From assembly GCA_027924585.1 (NCBI GenBank), contig BSBM01000440.1, forward strand, positions 14,539,501-14,603,500: a stretch of DNA of 64,000 nt, given 5' to 3'. This DNA comes from Larix kaempferi (lineage: Eukaryota; Streptophyta; Pinopsida; Pinales; Pinaceae). This document shows, in pieces, positions 47,032 through 58,230 of this stretch. Within the stretch, counting starts at the first letter, position 1. The number at the start of each line of letters is the position of its first letter. The notes beneath the pieces were generated by a model. That model was not told the DNA's origin. It saw only the letters and a list, made by a program, of their open reading frames with translations, and did not search any database. Both the position numbers and the translations under genes were made by a program.

Positions 47032-48852
47032 TGTTAACACCAAAAAATTGATCACCTAGCTCATCCCCCTAGTCACATAATCTATCCATCCCCTTTTTCC
47101 TAACATTTTCCCTCCATCAACCCAAAATTCCTAAGTTTATGACTATATTGGAAAAAAATCACTATTTCCCTCATAAAAATAAAGCCATTTCCTTAAAAAT
47201 AGGAAAAAATCCCCAAAAATAAAAGAAAAGAAAAAGAAAAATGAGGAAAACATTTAAAATCCAAAAAAGGAGGGAAATTTCCAAAAACCACTTGCCAATA
47301 CTATCGGTTTCCCAAAACCAAGGGAAAAATACCACTAACCAAAATTGCTATAAAAAAGGTGGTGGAGGCCCCCATTTGACATGAATCATTTCTCCCATAC
47401 CGAAACTCTGCCAAAATTCCTACTGAAACCCTAAGCCACCATCCATGCTTGAGTTTCAACTTTCCCTCCATAGTTGAGTTTGGAAACCTGTGAGCATTCG
47501 GTGGAGAACCAAGATACCTCGAAGACTAGGAGCACCTCCCCTCTACATGTCTACAAGGGCCCATGCATTCTTATCCTCCTAAGCTAAATTCTCACTATAA
47601 ATCTATTTTTACGTAATACAAAATGGAACATTCTTTGATTCATAAAACATATTTGTCGAATGTTTGATTGAAGAGTGTTCAATGCTTTAGTTTAGTTGTT
47701 TATTTAATGTTCTTTATTGTAGTAATTCTAGTTGTGTTTTTTTATTTACTATTTTTCATTTCATGTATGCATCACATTCCTATACTATTACTAAGAGTTC
47801 CATAACTCTTAATAAGTGCATTTCTACACTAGCTAGCATGAATAACCTAGCTATAGTTTTGGCAACTCCAACCGGGTCTATCTCCATCGATCTATGGTTT
47901 GGTTAGATTGGTAGATCTTTTAAATCTTTTGTATTTATGTTTTCCACTTGCATGAAATTTTATTTCTTCTTTTAAAGCTGTTTGACTTTCTGTCAGTTCT
48001 AGCGTAGGATAGCATCTAGTACTTGAAAGTTTGGTCCCTTCCAACGCAATACTTTTTTTAAATTTTTTCTTTTTCATCTCGGGTCGTGACTGTCAGTCCT
48101 TGTTCCTCGCCCGAGAGTGTAGGTTTTTCTTCGCAACACACGCTTGGTAACTTTGAGCCAAAGAGAAGTTTTCTTTCCCATAAGCATGCCCCAGAGTGTA
48201 GCTTTCTTTCCCAAAAGCACGCCCCAGGGTGCAGCTTTAACCTCGAAAAACATTCCCTAGAGCGCACTTATCTCCCCTGGAAGTGCACTTTGCTTTCTGA
48301 GGTGGAGAACAACATCCCGTGCGACTGTTTTGCGGTCTGCTATGCCCCGGAGCACGATTGTTCTCCTGACAGACATGACCTGTACCAGTTTTTTATTTTT
48401 GCAGTCATTTTTCTGCATCTACAGCCTTTTTCTTGCTTCTGCCCATTGCAGTCAACCCTTTCACACTTAGTTTTTTGTTCACAGAACTTTTGTTTTACTC
48501 TTTGTTATCTATAGCACTTGTTGGAATTCTTTCTTCATACCTAGTTGCTAGCTCTTTGTCCTAGTTTTATTGTTGCATGTTATGAACAATCATACTAATC
48601 CTGTGCATCTGCATTTCAACAAGTTACTCAGTTACAAGTTTGCTTGCATATATCAGAAGTTAGATATCTTATTTCTATTGAAAATCAAAAGAACAAATTG
48701 TATCTTTCAATTTTAGTCTATAAAGTGAATTTCAGTTTCTAGTGCTGCCATTTTCAGTTATTTATTGCTCACTTAGCATAGACATACACACCACCCATGC
48801 ACCCACTCACTCCCTAAGATCAAAGTGAGACTAAAAATTATCTAATTGAACA
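47032..48852 (+). mobile_element. LTR of a second gypsy element
   Basis: Starts TGTTAACACC like the Tat-like LTRs. TATAAAAAA is at 47349-47357, followed by a leader resembling that of the 1-723 LTR. It contains 2-3 copies of a ~35-bp unit around 'agctttctttcccaaaagcac' (48150-48260). The right end (about 48852, ...ttgaaca) is estimated. Confidence 0.6.
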
Positions 48853-49802
48853 GACATTTAACCCCACTTAGGGGACTGAAAAAAATCTGGTAGCTAGGTA
48901 GTGCACTGGGGTTAGGCATCCAAACAACACTCCTTTGTTTCTCACATATGAGACATAGTGGTTGTCCTCTAGGTTACCAAAATCCTCTTTGATTAGCATG
49001 GTTGACACCGATTTATCGGGGGGCCTATCCTCTAGGAGGGAAAGTGGAAAGCTTTGCTCTGGAGTTCTAGGTGGAATGATGCTCTCCACTCTATATTGAA
49101 GGACACCAACTCGTTGTCCTCATCGTGCATGTTGGCTACCATACCAGGTATGTGACGACCAAAGGACTAAGCTGTGGGACACCTTTTCAGACGTTCTTTG
49201 ACTGAGGTGGCTTAGTTGTCAGTCTTTACTAGGGATATTTTACCCAGAATCCCTCTTGGTAGGGGGATATCCCTTAGTCGTTTGGTTCTCCATCTTGTAT
49301 TGCATGACTATAGATTTCATCACCCTACAAGGGATAGGATTTGCGTGAGCTTCCAGCTTCTACATTAGGATTTTTCATGGTCCTATACCCCAAAGGTTAG
49401 TGAGTCTTTTTATTTTTTAGGAGCGCTTCCTGTTGGTATTCTGACCATTTTGTTGCCACTCCCCTATTGTAGCATGTTGTTGCAACAGGTGTTTTGAGAT
49501 TATTGTTGGCCTGAGTACCACTTTTATTGAGAGATATCCTCTTGCACGCACGGTTGCAATAGGATTTTTGAGTTTGTTTTCAAACCACATCCATTTTTCA
49601 CTTACGCACATATCACCATTGATCCCTCTAGATACTCTCGTAGACTACGGGGGAATTCCCCACAGCATGGTTCATTGGACCCCGCTCATCGTACACCCCT
49701 AAGGCGCACATATTCATTTATGGAACTTTTTCCTGAGGCCCTTACTTCACATCCAACTCCTCCCAGTCAAAGTCACCCATACATTCGCCCCCACATAGCC
49801 CC
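48853..49802 (+). other. Leader of the second gypsy element
   Basis: Between the LTR and gag. Frames are short and broken. No domain is recognised. Confidence 0.4.
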
Positions 49803-50677
49803 ATGGCCAGCATGAATTCTATCCCATTTTATGGAGGGATCATTGGCGGTGAACATGGTAGTGGCCCCGTTGCCACTACAACCTCCATTCCGATAGTGGA
49901 ATCCATGGGAACCACCATTGTTGGTGCCACTGGACCTAGCCCCACCACTACAGTGCATCCAGTCACTAGGTCGATACCCACAGGTAGCAGGCCCATTTTG
50001 ACGACCACAGTCCCTCTGGTTGTTGGATGTATCTATCAGGGCATGGTTCTCTCCTTCAAGGTTCCTCCAACCCCTGTGGTTTGTTCCACAGTCCCCCTCA
50101 TGATGACCACTACTCCTCGACCATTCAGTGGAGGTGGCCCCATGATCACTGCTATGGCTAGCACACAAGTTGACCCTACCATGTCACATCCTCCTGCAAT
50201 TTTTCCATTTAGGGCCAGTCTCAACCTCCCGAACCTAGATATATTGACCAATGACTTGATCTGACATGATCTTACATGGCCTCCCATGCCCACCAATCTC
50301 CCTTCGAACATACCTAATTTTGGTGGGAAAGGTGGTGAGGACCCCCATAACTATATCATGTCCTTCCACTTGCGGTGTTCCTCTAACTCTATAGTGGATG
50401 ACTATGTTTGACTATGCCTATTACAACGAATCTTCACTAGCGCTGTATCCAAGTGGTATATTGATGATCCCCATGGGACGCATTCCACTTTTGCATCCCT
50501 TTCCTCAAATTTCCTGTAGTTCTTCTAGTTACTAGTTCGTTATGACACTGGTATTGAGATTCTCCTTTCTTGCAGACAAAGTACGGCCACCCACATCATG
50601 GACCATATCCATGATTGGAATAGACACCGAATTTTATGCAAGATCAAATTGGATGACCGTGTAATATACCTAATCTG
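49803..50677 (+). pseudogene. gag: gag of the second gypsy element, cut off at 50677
   Basis: An open frame 49803-50264 is Pro/Thr/Gly-rich and ends FRASLNLPNLDILTNDLI, a linker rather than a domain. After stops, the retrotransposon gag domain appears: LPSNIPNFGGKGGEDPHNYI (about 50299-50358), MSFHLRCSSNSIVDDYV, SKWYIDDPHG (about 50449-50478), FASL and RYDTGIEILLSCRQSTATHI (about 50540-50600). It stops matching at about 50677, where a different sequence begins. Stops and shifts are present. Confidence 0.78.
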
Positions 50678-50874
50678 ATATCAAAGGATCAACTCAAATT
50701 CAAATCTTAAAATCAGAAATTTTGCAAGCAGTAACTAGTTCTCCAAACTAGTGAAGAAGGAACTAGACTAGGTCACTGATTAGCCCACCAAAGCTTGACT
50801 GATGGACACTTTGGATCTGAAAAATGTACTAGGGAGTGTGAAGAAGTAAGGACAACAACATCAAGGCCAGCTTC

Positions 50875-50995
50875 TTAGTTATAAGCACAATGTATTGGGA
50901 CCATTTATGTTTTGAACAACAGCCAGGCTAAAGTCTACTCCAAGCCTTCCTGGGCACACCAGCATATGCCTACTAAACTCTTTCACTTACACTTG
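50875..50995 (+). repeat. Fragment shared with the pararetrovirus leader
   Basis: 'taagcacaatgtattgggaccatttatgtt' and 'ggctaaagtctactccaagc..ccagcatatgcctactaaactctt' match 62350-62455 and partly 62090-62125 at about 85% by eye. No viral coding sequence accompanies it. Confidence 0.8.
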
Positions 50996-52314
50996 ACATA
51001 CAGGAAAGGTGGGTACTAGTTCATAACCCCCTAATATACTTCTGGACAATTTTTACAGAGGTTTTGGGAGGTTCTGGCAGTGTTTGGAGGCAAAGGGATA
51101 AAAAGAGCTAGGATGGAATTCTCAACTAGATTATTTCTAGGCTCTCCCAAATAGGATGACAGGGATAAAAAATATTAGGGAGATTATTTGAGGGTATTCA
51201 GAAAGGTATAAATAATATCATATAACTGATAAAACTGAAATTGAACATTCAGAGAACTGTTAATTAAACCTACTGCAAAACAAGTCAATCAAAAATGCTC
51301 AATGAGCTAGTCTTCATAAATATGAATACTAACAGTCATAAAGGGTCACGAATATATGATTTATGAGTTGGTATGGATTCTACAGGTGAATTAAAATCTA
51401 TAGAAACTTTCAGAAAATAAAATAGATTCACAGAGCTTCGTATGTGGCAATTTTCTGGAAACTAGTCAAATAAAATGTATAGTGAGCTAGTCTTGAGAAA
51501 GGTGAACACAATCAGCCTCTAAGGCTCTCGAATTCATTCTCTGATATATAATAAAAAATCATAAATTAAATAAGACATATCATAAATAATTAACAAATCC
51601 CATTATGCATTGAATAAGAGTCTCTGAGCTCTGACTGTATAGAGTGTTATTAAATTTGGATTTTTACAATGGATGGAGGAGAATGCTTCAGAGAAGAATG
51701 AGAAGGGGGGGTATAACCATTGGATATGATTTTTAGGATGGAAATTGGGTGTTGTATACTCATGGGAGGTGCACCAATACTCAGGATCTTCTCATGGGTG
51801 CATTCACCAAACCATATAGAAAAGTAAGGGCGCGTTCTTCACAACTGAAACCCCGAATCTAGTCAAATGACCATAACTTACTCATTCAGACACCTTTTTT
51901 GATGAATAAAAAGTGTTTACCACTGGAAATGATGATACAGACACAATGAAATAGGTCTCAAGGTCCATAATTTCTCAAAAAAGTCGAAACCAGAACCTCC
52001 ATTTCGGCCCTCCAACACTGTTCCTACTAAATAAAGGAGTTGAACCGCACAATGAGAACACCAACCACTAGATCATAATTCAGGACCTGCAATTGAATAA
52101 ATGATGAATATTGGATGTCATCATCCTCTCAAAAGAATCAAGGGCACATCTCCCATAAGGGACTAGGGGCACATCTCCCAAGTCAAAGAGGCAAAATTGC
52201 TTCAATTCAATTCTCAAACTATCAAAAGATGTGAAATGGAGTTGTAATCATTCTTTTATAGATTGAGGTGAATTTTTTAGCAAGTAATATAGGATAAGGT
52301 TCCCTCATGGAGTG

Positions 52315-52770
52315 GATAAGGATTCTTTGCTTTCTGCTTTAGATTTTTCCTTTCTTTCTTCTTCACTTTTCTTTATGATTTTTCTTTTGCTTTGCTTTCT
52401 GCTTTTCTTTGCTTTATGCTTTTGCTTTTACTTTCTGTTTTTTCTTTTGCTTTTGCTTTTAATTTATCCCACTTTTACGTTTCTATCCTTCTTTTTCCTG
52501 CTTTTCTGCTTTGTCCTATTTTTCTGCCTTATCCTGCTTTTCTACTTTGTCCAAGTTTTTCTTGCTTTTCTGCTTTATACTTATATTCTTCCTTTGTCCT
52601 GCTTTTCTGATTTGTCCTACTTTTGTCCCACTTTTCTACTTTGTCCTTATTTTGTCATGCTTTTCTTCTTTATTCTCTTTTTCCTGAGCTTTGTTGCTTT
52701 CTTGCCTTATGCCATCTTTTCTTCTCTTTTTCCTACCTACCTTGCTTTGACTGCTTTATATTTCCTTCCT
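52315..52770 (+). repeat. Pyrimidine-rich tract (~450 bp)
   Basis: Almost purely C/T with G, built on a loose ~19-20-bp unit (tttgtcctgcttttctgct). It produces Phe/Leu-rich open frames (up to 159 codons) that mimic membrane proteins. On the minus strand it is a purine tract inside the LTR. Confidence 0.9.
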
Positions 52771-53031
52771 TTGCAAGTCATCACTTGGTAAACCATTATT
52801 CTCTAATGTGCCCTTGTGCATACTTATCCATTTTATTTTATTGAAATAGATATCTATTAATGAAAATTACTTCTACCAAGTGCATTTCAAACTTAGGATA
52901 AAAATAAAATTAAACTTCCTAACTAATTAATGTCTTAACTTCACAATTAACCCCAAGTGCATGAAATTTCCTCCTCAGCCCAAGGGATTGGTTGGGATAG
53001 GAACTCCTTCCTCTAAACATTAATGAGGGGA

Positions 53032-54784
53032 CATCACAGTCCTCCCCTCCCAAGATTTCTTGTCCTCAAGCAATAATCAAATCCATCCCAACTAAGCACC
53101 ATGAGCCATCATGTTTCTGCTGCACCACTCTGGTTATAAACTACTCATGAACTCTCCCAACAAATTGTTCCATCACCATCCAACCATGCACGTGGAGACT
53201 AATCAAAACTGATACCAGGATCCCCAGTGATCCTCAAGAACACAAGGTGCAATATATATTCTCCTATGCAATGCATAAGAATCACATGGAAGTCATCATA
53301 ACACCCTACAAGAAAAACACAAGTCCATAAAAAAATATGTTTCCCATGTAGGAAATCATCACCATCTAATGCAAAGAGGAACCCATGGGGAAGAGAAGAG
53401 GCTTTCTTGCTCAAGCCAACCAATCAAAATGTGCTCCCAATGAGCTTCCAATGATCAGCAATGCCTAGTTCCCACTACTTGTGCACTCTCCTAGTGCACA
53501 TGTCATCAAGAATCAATCTAGAAAGTATGGGATGCCAGGGTCCCAAAACTTGCGCACCCCATTAATACATAGTGTGGATACATATAAATAAAAATGTGGG
53601 ATGCCCATGTCCCAATGCTTGTGCATTTCTATCACGCACAAGGTCTCCCAAAACAATACATTGAAGTAGGAGGTGTACAATATCCTCCAAATTATTTCAA
53701 CCAAGTGTGGAATGCCAGGATCCCATAACTGGCGCATTCCATCAATGAGAAAAGTAACACAAAATTTTACATCAAGGTGGGAGATGCCAGGATCCCACTC
53801 TCTAATGAGAATCCTCCCAAACATCATAAGTACAAAAGATAGATCATCAAAGTACATATCAACATCATACAAATGTACATCAGGAGGTGCCTCACCAAAG
53901 GATCATGAAAGAGCTTGTCCATCCAAGCAAGTAGACCACCACTTGCCAAGTGCACACAAGCATCAAGTGACCAATCAAATCTGATCCAATGACATAGGTG
54001 AGGACTGAGGATCCCATTTCCTATAATGTTGCTCCAAAATAATGGAAGAATCTTCAAAATAATCAGCCATGTGTTCTTTCATTCAAGAAGTGAATGAAGA
54101 ACCTCCACCAAAATTTGAACCAAGTAAGGACCAAAGAAAACAAGGAATCTTCAAGTGGCTCAAAGAAGTCTCATCATGAATACATCCATGAATGTAGAGT
54201 CATCAAATGAGATCAATGGATGCTTATGCTGCAAAGTAGAATCTGGTGTATTCATCATAGAATCATCATGTAGTGTAGGGGTCTCACACTCCTTATATGG
54301 TACCAATAAAAAGAAACCCTTCACCCAAATTTATTTTGGATGTATGTTGCAAGATAGAGAAGGGCAGGATGAAGGAACATGAGCCAAATCACCGACAATG
54401 ATCAGAAGGTATGAAATTTTCATCATGTGGAGGTTCCATAGGGGTATAATCATGGACCAAAATCTCCTTACTACAACCCTCATCTATCAATCAAATGGAT
54501 GCATCAACTCCCTCAAAGGTTGGTCCATCACACATGGGCTCTTCTGAATCCTTAATGGAGGAATGATTCACTCCGTGAAGAAGCTAAATTTAGCTCTGGT
54601 AGAGAATATGTGCTTGGAACTCACCATCTGCATCCCAAAAATTCTCAAGCACATGCATGTAATCCTTCACCTCATGAACCACCATCTCATGAGGTTCCTC
54701 CTTGAAGTTTTGAGTACAACCAACCATAAGAGATTGGTTGACTGGAACAAGTGATCTTTGCAACTTTTGGTGATGTTGATCTAT
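53032..54784 (-). other. Internal 3' part of the minus-strand gypsy element and unassigned flank
   Basis: The polypurine tract is at the start (53032-53060). From about 53200 to 53850 a degenerate ~90-bp unit recurs four or five times (core gggatgccaggatccca(c/t)aa..tgcgca). Beyond it no domain is recognised. It ends at the pararetrovirus boundary at 54785. Confidence 0.45.
53205..53850. repeat. Degenerate ~90-bp repeats (core gatgccaggatccca)
   Basis: Copies near 53212, 53530, 53597, 53708 and 53788 share '(g)gatgcc(c)ag(g)(a/g)tccca' followed by 'cttgtgca' or 'tggcgcat'. Spacing is irregular (65-110 bp). Confidence 0.75.
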
Positions 54785-55070
54785 AAACATATATAAATAT
54801 CATCAGTTCGTCTTCGTACTACGAAGATCATCACTTATATTAACACACTTGAAGATAAGATAGCTTTTTGTCCCAAATGTTCGCTCCAAGCGCAAAGGGA
54901 GAGCATACACTACTGACTTCTTACAGACTCTTTACACTTGAGATATCTTCTTTTCGTATGCCAGTTCACACTAAGCGCAGGCACAGAGGATACACAGACC
55001 TCAACTCAAAGACTTGCAGAGCTCTTAACTCGTAGAAAACTGAATGTCTAAATGAGAGCCTTGGAGTCTT

Positions 55071-55077
55071 ATTTATA
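55071..55077 (-). promoter_or_regulatory. Viral TATA box, unit 1
   Basis: RC of ATTTATA gives TATAAAT. The equivalent in unit 2 is 62743-62749. Its position after the polyprotein end and before the leader matches the single full-length-RNA promoter of caulimovirids. In unit 1 nothing viral lies downstream beyond about 290 bp, because the integration boundary is there. Confidence 0.7.
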
Positions 55078-55347
55078 CAAAAATTAGTCGATTTCCCAGT
55101 GACTCCTGACTGAAAACATTCAGTCAAAAGTAAAGATTCAGGGAGGAGTGTGGGCACAGGAACATCCGTTATCTCATCCCTTAAGTCGTCTAACAAACAT
55201 ATGGGGACCCGAATAAATTACTTTAGACAGACTTTAAGATACACTCAAACCGACTCACTTTTTAATACAAACGGACATACATCTGACATCATAAAATAAA
55301 ATTATTACAATGTGGAACCTATTAAAGCGGACCACCATACCTTTCAA

Positions 55348-56360
55348 TCAATCATAGGGGTCCCACCCCTGCAGAAAAATACAAATTTCTTGGCCATCAC
55401 CGAGATCCACTCCACCACACTGACAATTAAAAGGATCCCCGTCAGAATCCACGGGTTCATCTGGCATAATGTATGGGTAGATAGTATAGTCAAATCATTG
55501 CTCAACGTCCGAGCCAAACATAAATTGGTTATGTTCACACTTAAAAATTCCTTGAAAAGTTGATTCCACTTATAGTTAAGAGGAATCCTTCTGGTGTGAA
55601 CTTTGTTGTCAATTCTCTTGCCGTCTTGATCTCTTTTGATGAACTTTTAGGTTGTATAAACAGTACGTTCAAGCGGTGTATATCTTCCTCCAAGGTGTCA
55701 TAATCTAAATTTGAACCACATGTGGTTCTAGTCTGCAACCTGCATATCATCTTGGTGGAGGATTAAATTATCCCTCTGTTGAACCCAATCTTTTTGTGGA
55801 AAAAACTTATCAAAAAATATTTCAGTCCACCCTAACCATTTATTGTTGATAAGATTTAGTGGGTTTGCATATATAATTATCTCCCATTCTTCTCTGCAAA
55901 ATTGAAGAATAAGGTTATATGTGGTCCAAGTAATATCACCATGTCTTAAGTCGACATGCCACACATATCTTCCTTCTTCTTCATTGCAGTCTAGCCAAAC
56001 TTCGCGACAACCAATTAATTTGTCCTCTGCCTTTTCTAGACCAAGAAAGGCATCCTTTTACCCTTTCTCCAAAATTTGGAGTTTAAGTGGAGACTCTTGA
56101 ATTTGTCTTATAAGACTTAAAGATAGAAAATTTTCAGCTTTTGTTCTGTTTGCATGCTCTAAATACTGCTGACGCTCTTCTGGTGCCAAGGATTCATCCC
56201 ATGGCTTCATGAACAAGCATGCCTGAGAATGACTAAGTGGGGATGGAAATGGCCTTTCCGGACTCTTGCATTTATCTTGCTATGAAGAGATGGATGCTCT
56301 TGCACTAAACATATTGATCTGGGGTAAATCTTGAGTATGGAACTCTTCTCTGGTTAACAT
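55348..56360 (-). pseudogene. C-terminal extension of the viral polyprotein, unit 1 (unknown)
   Basis: The stretch follows RNase H: the ADMLTREE motif ending RNase H (about 56350-56375) leads straight into it. About 340 codons run to the stop at 55348-55350. Visible pieces are 55728-55964 (GDITWTTYNLILQFCREEWE) and the end LQGWDP-type. Trp and acidic residues are frequent. I recognise no domain. The same extension exists in unit 2 (62992-64000). Stops, for example near 55541 and 55728, break it. In known caulimovirids RNase H lies close to the end of the polyprotein, so this tail is unusual. Its function is unknown. Confidence 0.7.
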
Positions 56361-57109
56361 ATCAGCAGCACAATTAAGATAACCAGGCTTATAAACAATT
56401 CCAAATCAAAATTATGTAACCATAAAAACCATTTTAAAATCCTAGAATTATTCTCTACCATAATTTTCTCATTCTTAAAGATACCAGACATTATTTTCAA
56501 ATCACTTCTAACTAGAAACTTTACAAGCTTCAAAAATAAACAAAAATGATTGACTATCTTTTTAACAGCCAAGATTTCATTGTGGCTGGAAGAATAATTG
56601 AGTTCTGCAGATTTAAATGATCCTAAGGCATAGCCACAAATCTCTTCTCTCTCACCATGATTTTCAATTAGAAATCCACCCCATGCATTTGACAAAGCAT
56701 CCGTTTCAATTACAAGATTACCAGTTCCTCGGGGAAGAGAGAGAGCGAGGAGTTGTTGCACTTTTGTTTTAATTTTTTGGACTGCAGCAGTCAAATCTGA
56801 AGACCATTTAGGGGGATTTTTTTTCAATCTTTTTTTAAGGATATGAATATCTTCAACTTGCCCTTTATAGAATGGTCTGATGTAGTTGAGACTTCCCAGA
56901 AATATCTGAAGCTCAACTTTTTCTAATATATGATCTGGGAAGTGCGAGAACATCTTTAAGACATGGTCCTGAAGAATTACTTTCTCTTTGTTTATCTTGA
57001 AACTGAGAAACTCAATTTCAGTCTTTCCAATTTCTATCTTGCTCTTTGAGAGAACAAGACCATTCTTATAAACTAGATGATAAAATTCTTGTAAATTCCT
57101 TAAATTATC
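56354..57109 (-). pseudogene. Viral RNase H and RT-RNase H connection
   Basis: Removes the RNA strand of the RNA:DNA hybrid. The open frame 56354-56953 starts in the RT thumb/connection (LQIFLGSLNYIRPFYKG). The first catalytic Asp is in VIETDALSNAWGG (about 56690-56725), the Glu in SHNEILAV (about 56565-56590), and the third Asp in RSDLKIM (about 56485-56510). The frame shifts near its end, and the final ADMLTRE motif is in another frame. 56954-57109 is the broken link to the RT. Read-through is prevented by stops. Confidence 0.88.
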
Positions 57110-58045
57110 TTACAAGTTCCTAGAGCATATCAGGATATCATCTATGTAGACTAATGCCCATCCCTTTTCTCTGAAAATATCCTCCATTCCCTTATGGAAT
57201 TCAGAGGGGGCATTGTTTATTCCAAAAGGTAATACTTTCCATTGATATTGGCCATGGGGAAAAACAAAAGAAGTCTTAAACCTATCTTTTGCCTCAATCC
57301 CAATTTGATAGAAACCAGATTTCAAATCAAACTTACTGAATATAGTACATCCAGCAATCTGTTGCAAAAGACTAGCTTTATCAAGTAATGGATACCTGAT
57401 TTTCTGGAGCACTACATTGAGAGGCTTATATTTCACAACCAACCTTGGCTTACCTCTCTTAACATCTAAGTGTTTGTTAACAACAAAGGCTCTACAATCC
57501 CATGGACTCTGAGAGGGTTCAATTAACCCTTTCGAAATCAACTCTTTAATTTCATTGGCACAAAATTCTCTCTCAAGGGGAGACATCAATATAGTAGAGG
57601 CTTTCATTGATTTATGTTTTACCAGAGGGTCAAAAGGAAGGGAAACAAAATATTTCTCTCTGGTCCAGAGAGAATTAGGGATTTCTAAAGTGCAGTCTTT
57701 CTCAAGCTTTTTAGAGGTATCAGTAAGGGCCTTGTCCTTGTGCATTTCTGCATAGGCAATGAATCTCTCCATTTTAAACAATTCTGCAATGTTTGGTTTA
57801 GAATTTGTTCTCTTCACATGGATTTTTCTTTTCAAATGAGCATCAAAGGAAAAAGGACAAGAAAATGGCTTTCCTTTTATGGTACATTTAAACAACATAT
57901 TAACAGTGTCAAAAGTAACAAGGCTCACTCTATTTAGGAATTCAGAACCTAATATACAATCTTCTTTTATACTATCCAACCTATTCAAGGATAAATCTTT
58001 TGTACATCTGTCTACTCGAATAGGAAAGTCTGCTACTCTACCCAA
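57110..58045 (-). pseudogene. Viral reverse transcriptase (longest frame, 311 codons)
   Basis: Synthesises the DNA genome from the pregenomic RNA. It begins inside the protease C-flank and runs through LISKGLIEPSQSPWDC, KPRLVVKYKPLN, FSKFDLKSGFYQIG (motif A Asp), FPHGQYQWKVLPFGINNAPS and YIDD (57137-57148). The TAA/TAG that ends it comes soon after the active site. The core motifs look intact. It is the least damaged part of the virus. The palm and FPHGQY(Q/E)W motif are those of caulimovirids, not of Ty3/gypsy elements. Confidence 0.95.
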
Positions 58046-58230
58046 AAGTTGTACAGGGGTACCTTCTATAGAAACTCAGTGTTCTGAATCCTTCTCCCAA
58101 TAGAATGAAGGGATTGCACTTCCTTTTGCTAGATTCATTTGACAACTTGAATCAACCATGCAATCGAACTTATAGGGCTTGAACTCTGGAGGACAAAAAT
58201 AAACTTGAATGTACACTTTAGGACCTGTGA
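58000..58230 (-). pseudogene. Viral aspartic protease remnant
   Basis: The motif MVDSSCQMNL (about 58133-58162) stands where caulimovirid protease has its catalytic Asp (D-S/T-G/S). A TGA (58077-58079) separates it from the RT frame. The region continues into the start of 57110-58045 (CILGSEFLNR). Confidence 0.7.

Larger units (their letters stand above)
50678..53031 (-). mobile_element. Minus-strand LTR block of another gypsy element
   Basis: On the minus strand it opens TGTGATGTCCCC at about 53031, directly after a polypurine tract (53032-53060 region, RC cttgggaggggaggac). The preceding residues (RC of about 53055-53085) form the ttgcttgaggacaagaaatc motif common before gypsy 3' LTRs. The low-coordinate end is put at 50678, where the sequence TGATATCAAAGG begins and gag of the neighbouring element is interrupted. 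If right, the LTR is about 2.35 kb. It includes a pyrimidine-rich tract and a stretch related to the pararetrovirus leader. Confidence 0.5.

Noticed and set aside
49803-50264. Independent Pro/Thr-rich secreted protein gene
   Set aside because: It is followed closely by a gag domain and preceded by an LTR, so it is the variable N-terminal part of a retrotransposon gag.
52312-52791. 159-codon Phe/Leu-rich frame resembling a membrane protein
   Set aside because: It is a by-product of the pyrimidine-rich repeat. Overlapping frames give the same composition and no start context or homolog is visible.
55348-56360. Transactivator or envelope gene of the virus
   Set aside because: No motif supports either. 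It is reported as an unknown C-terminal extension.
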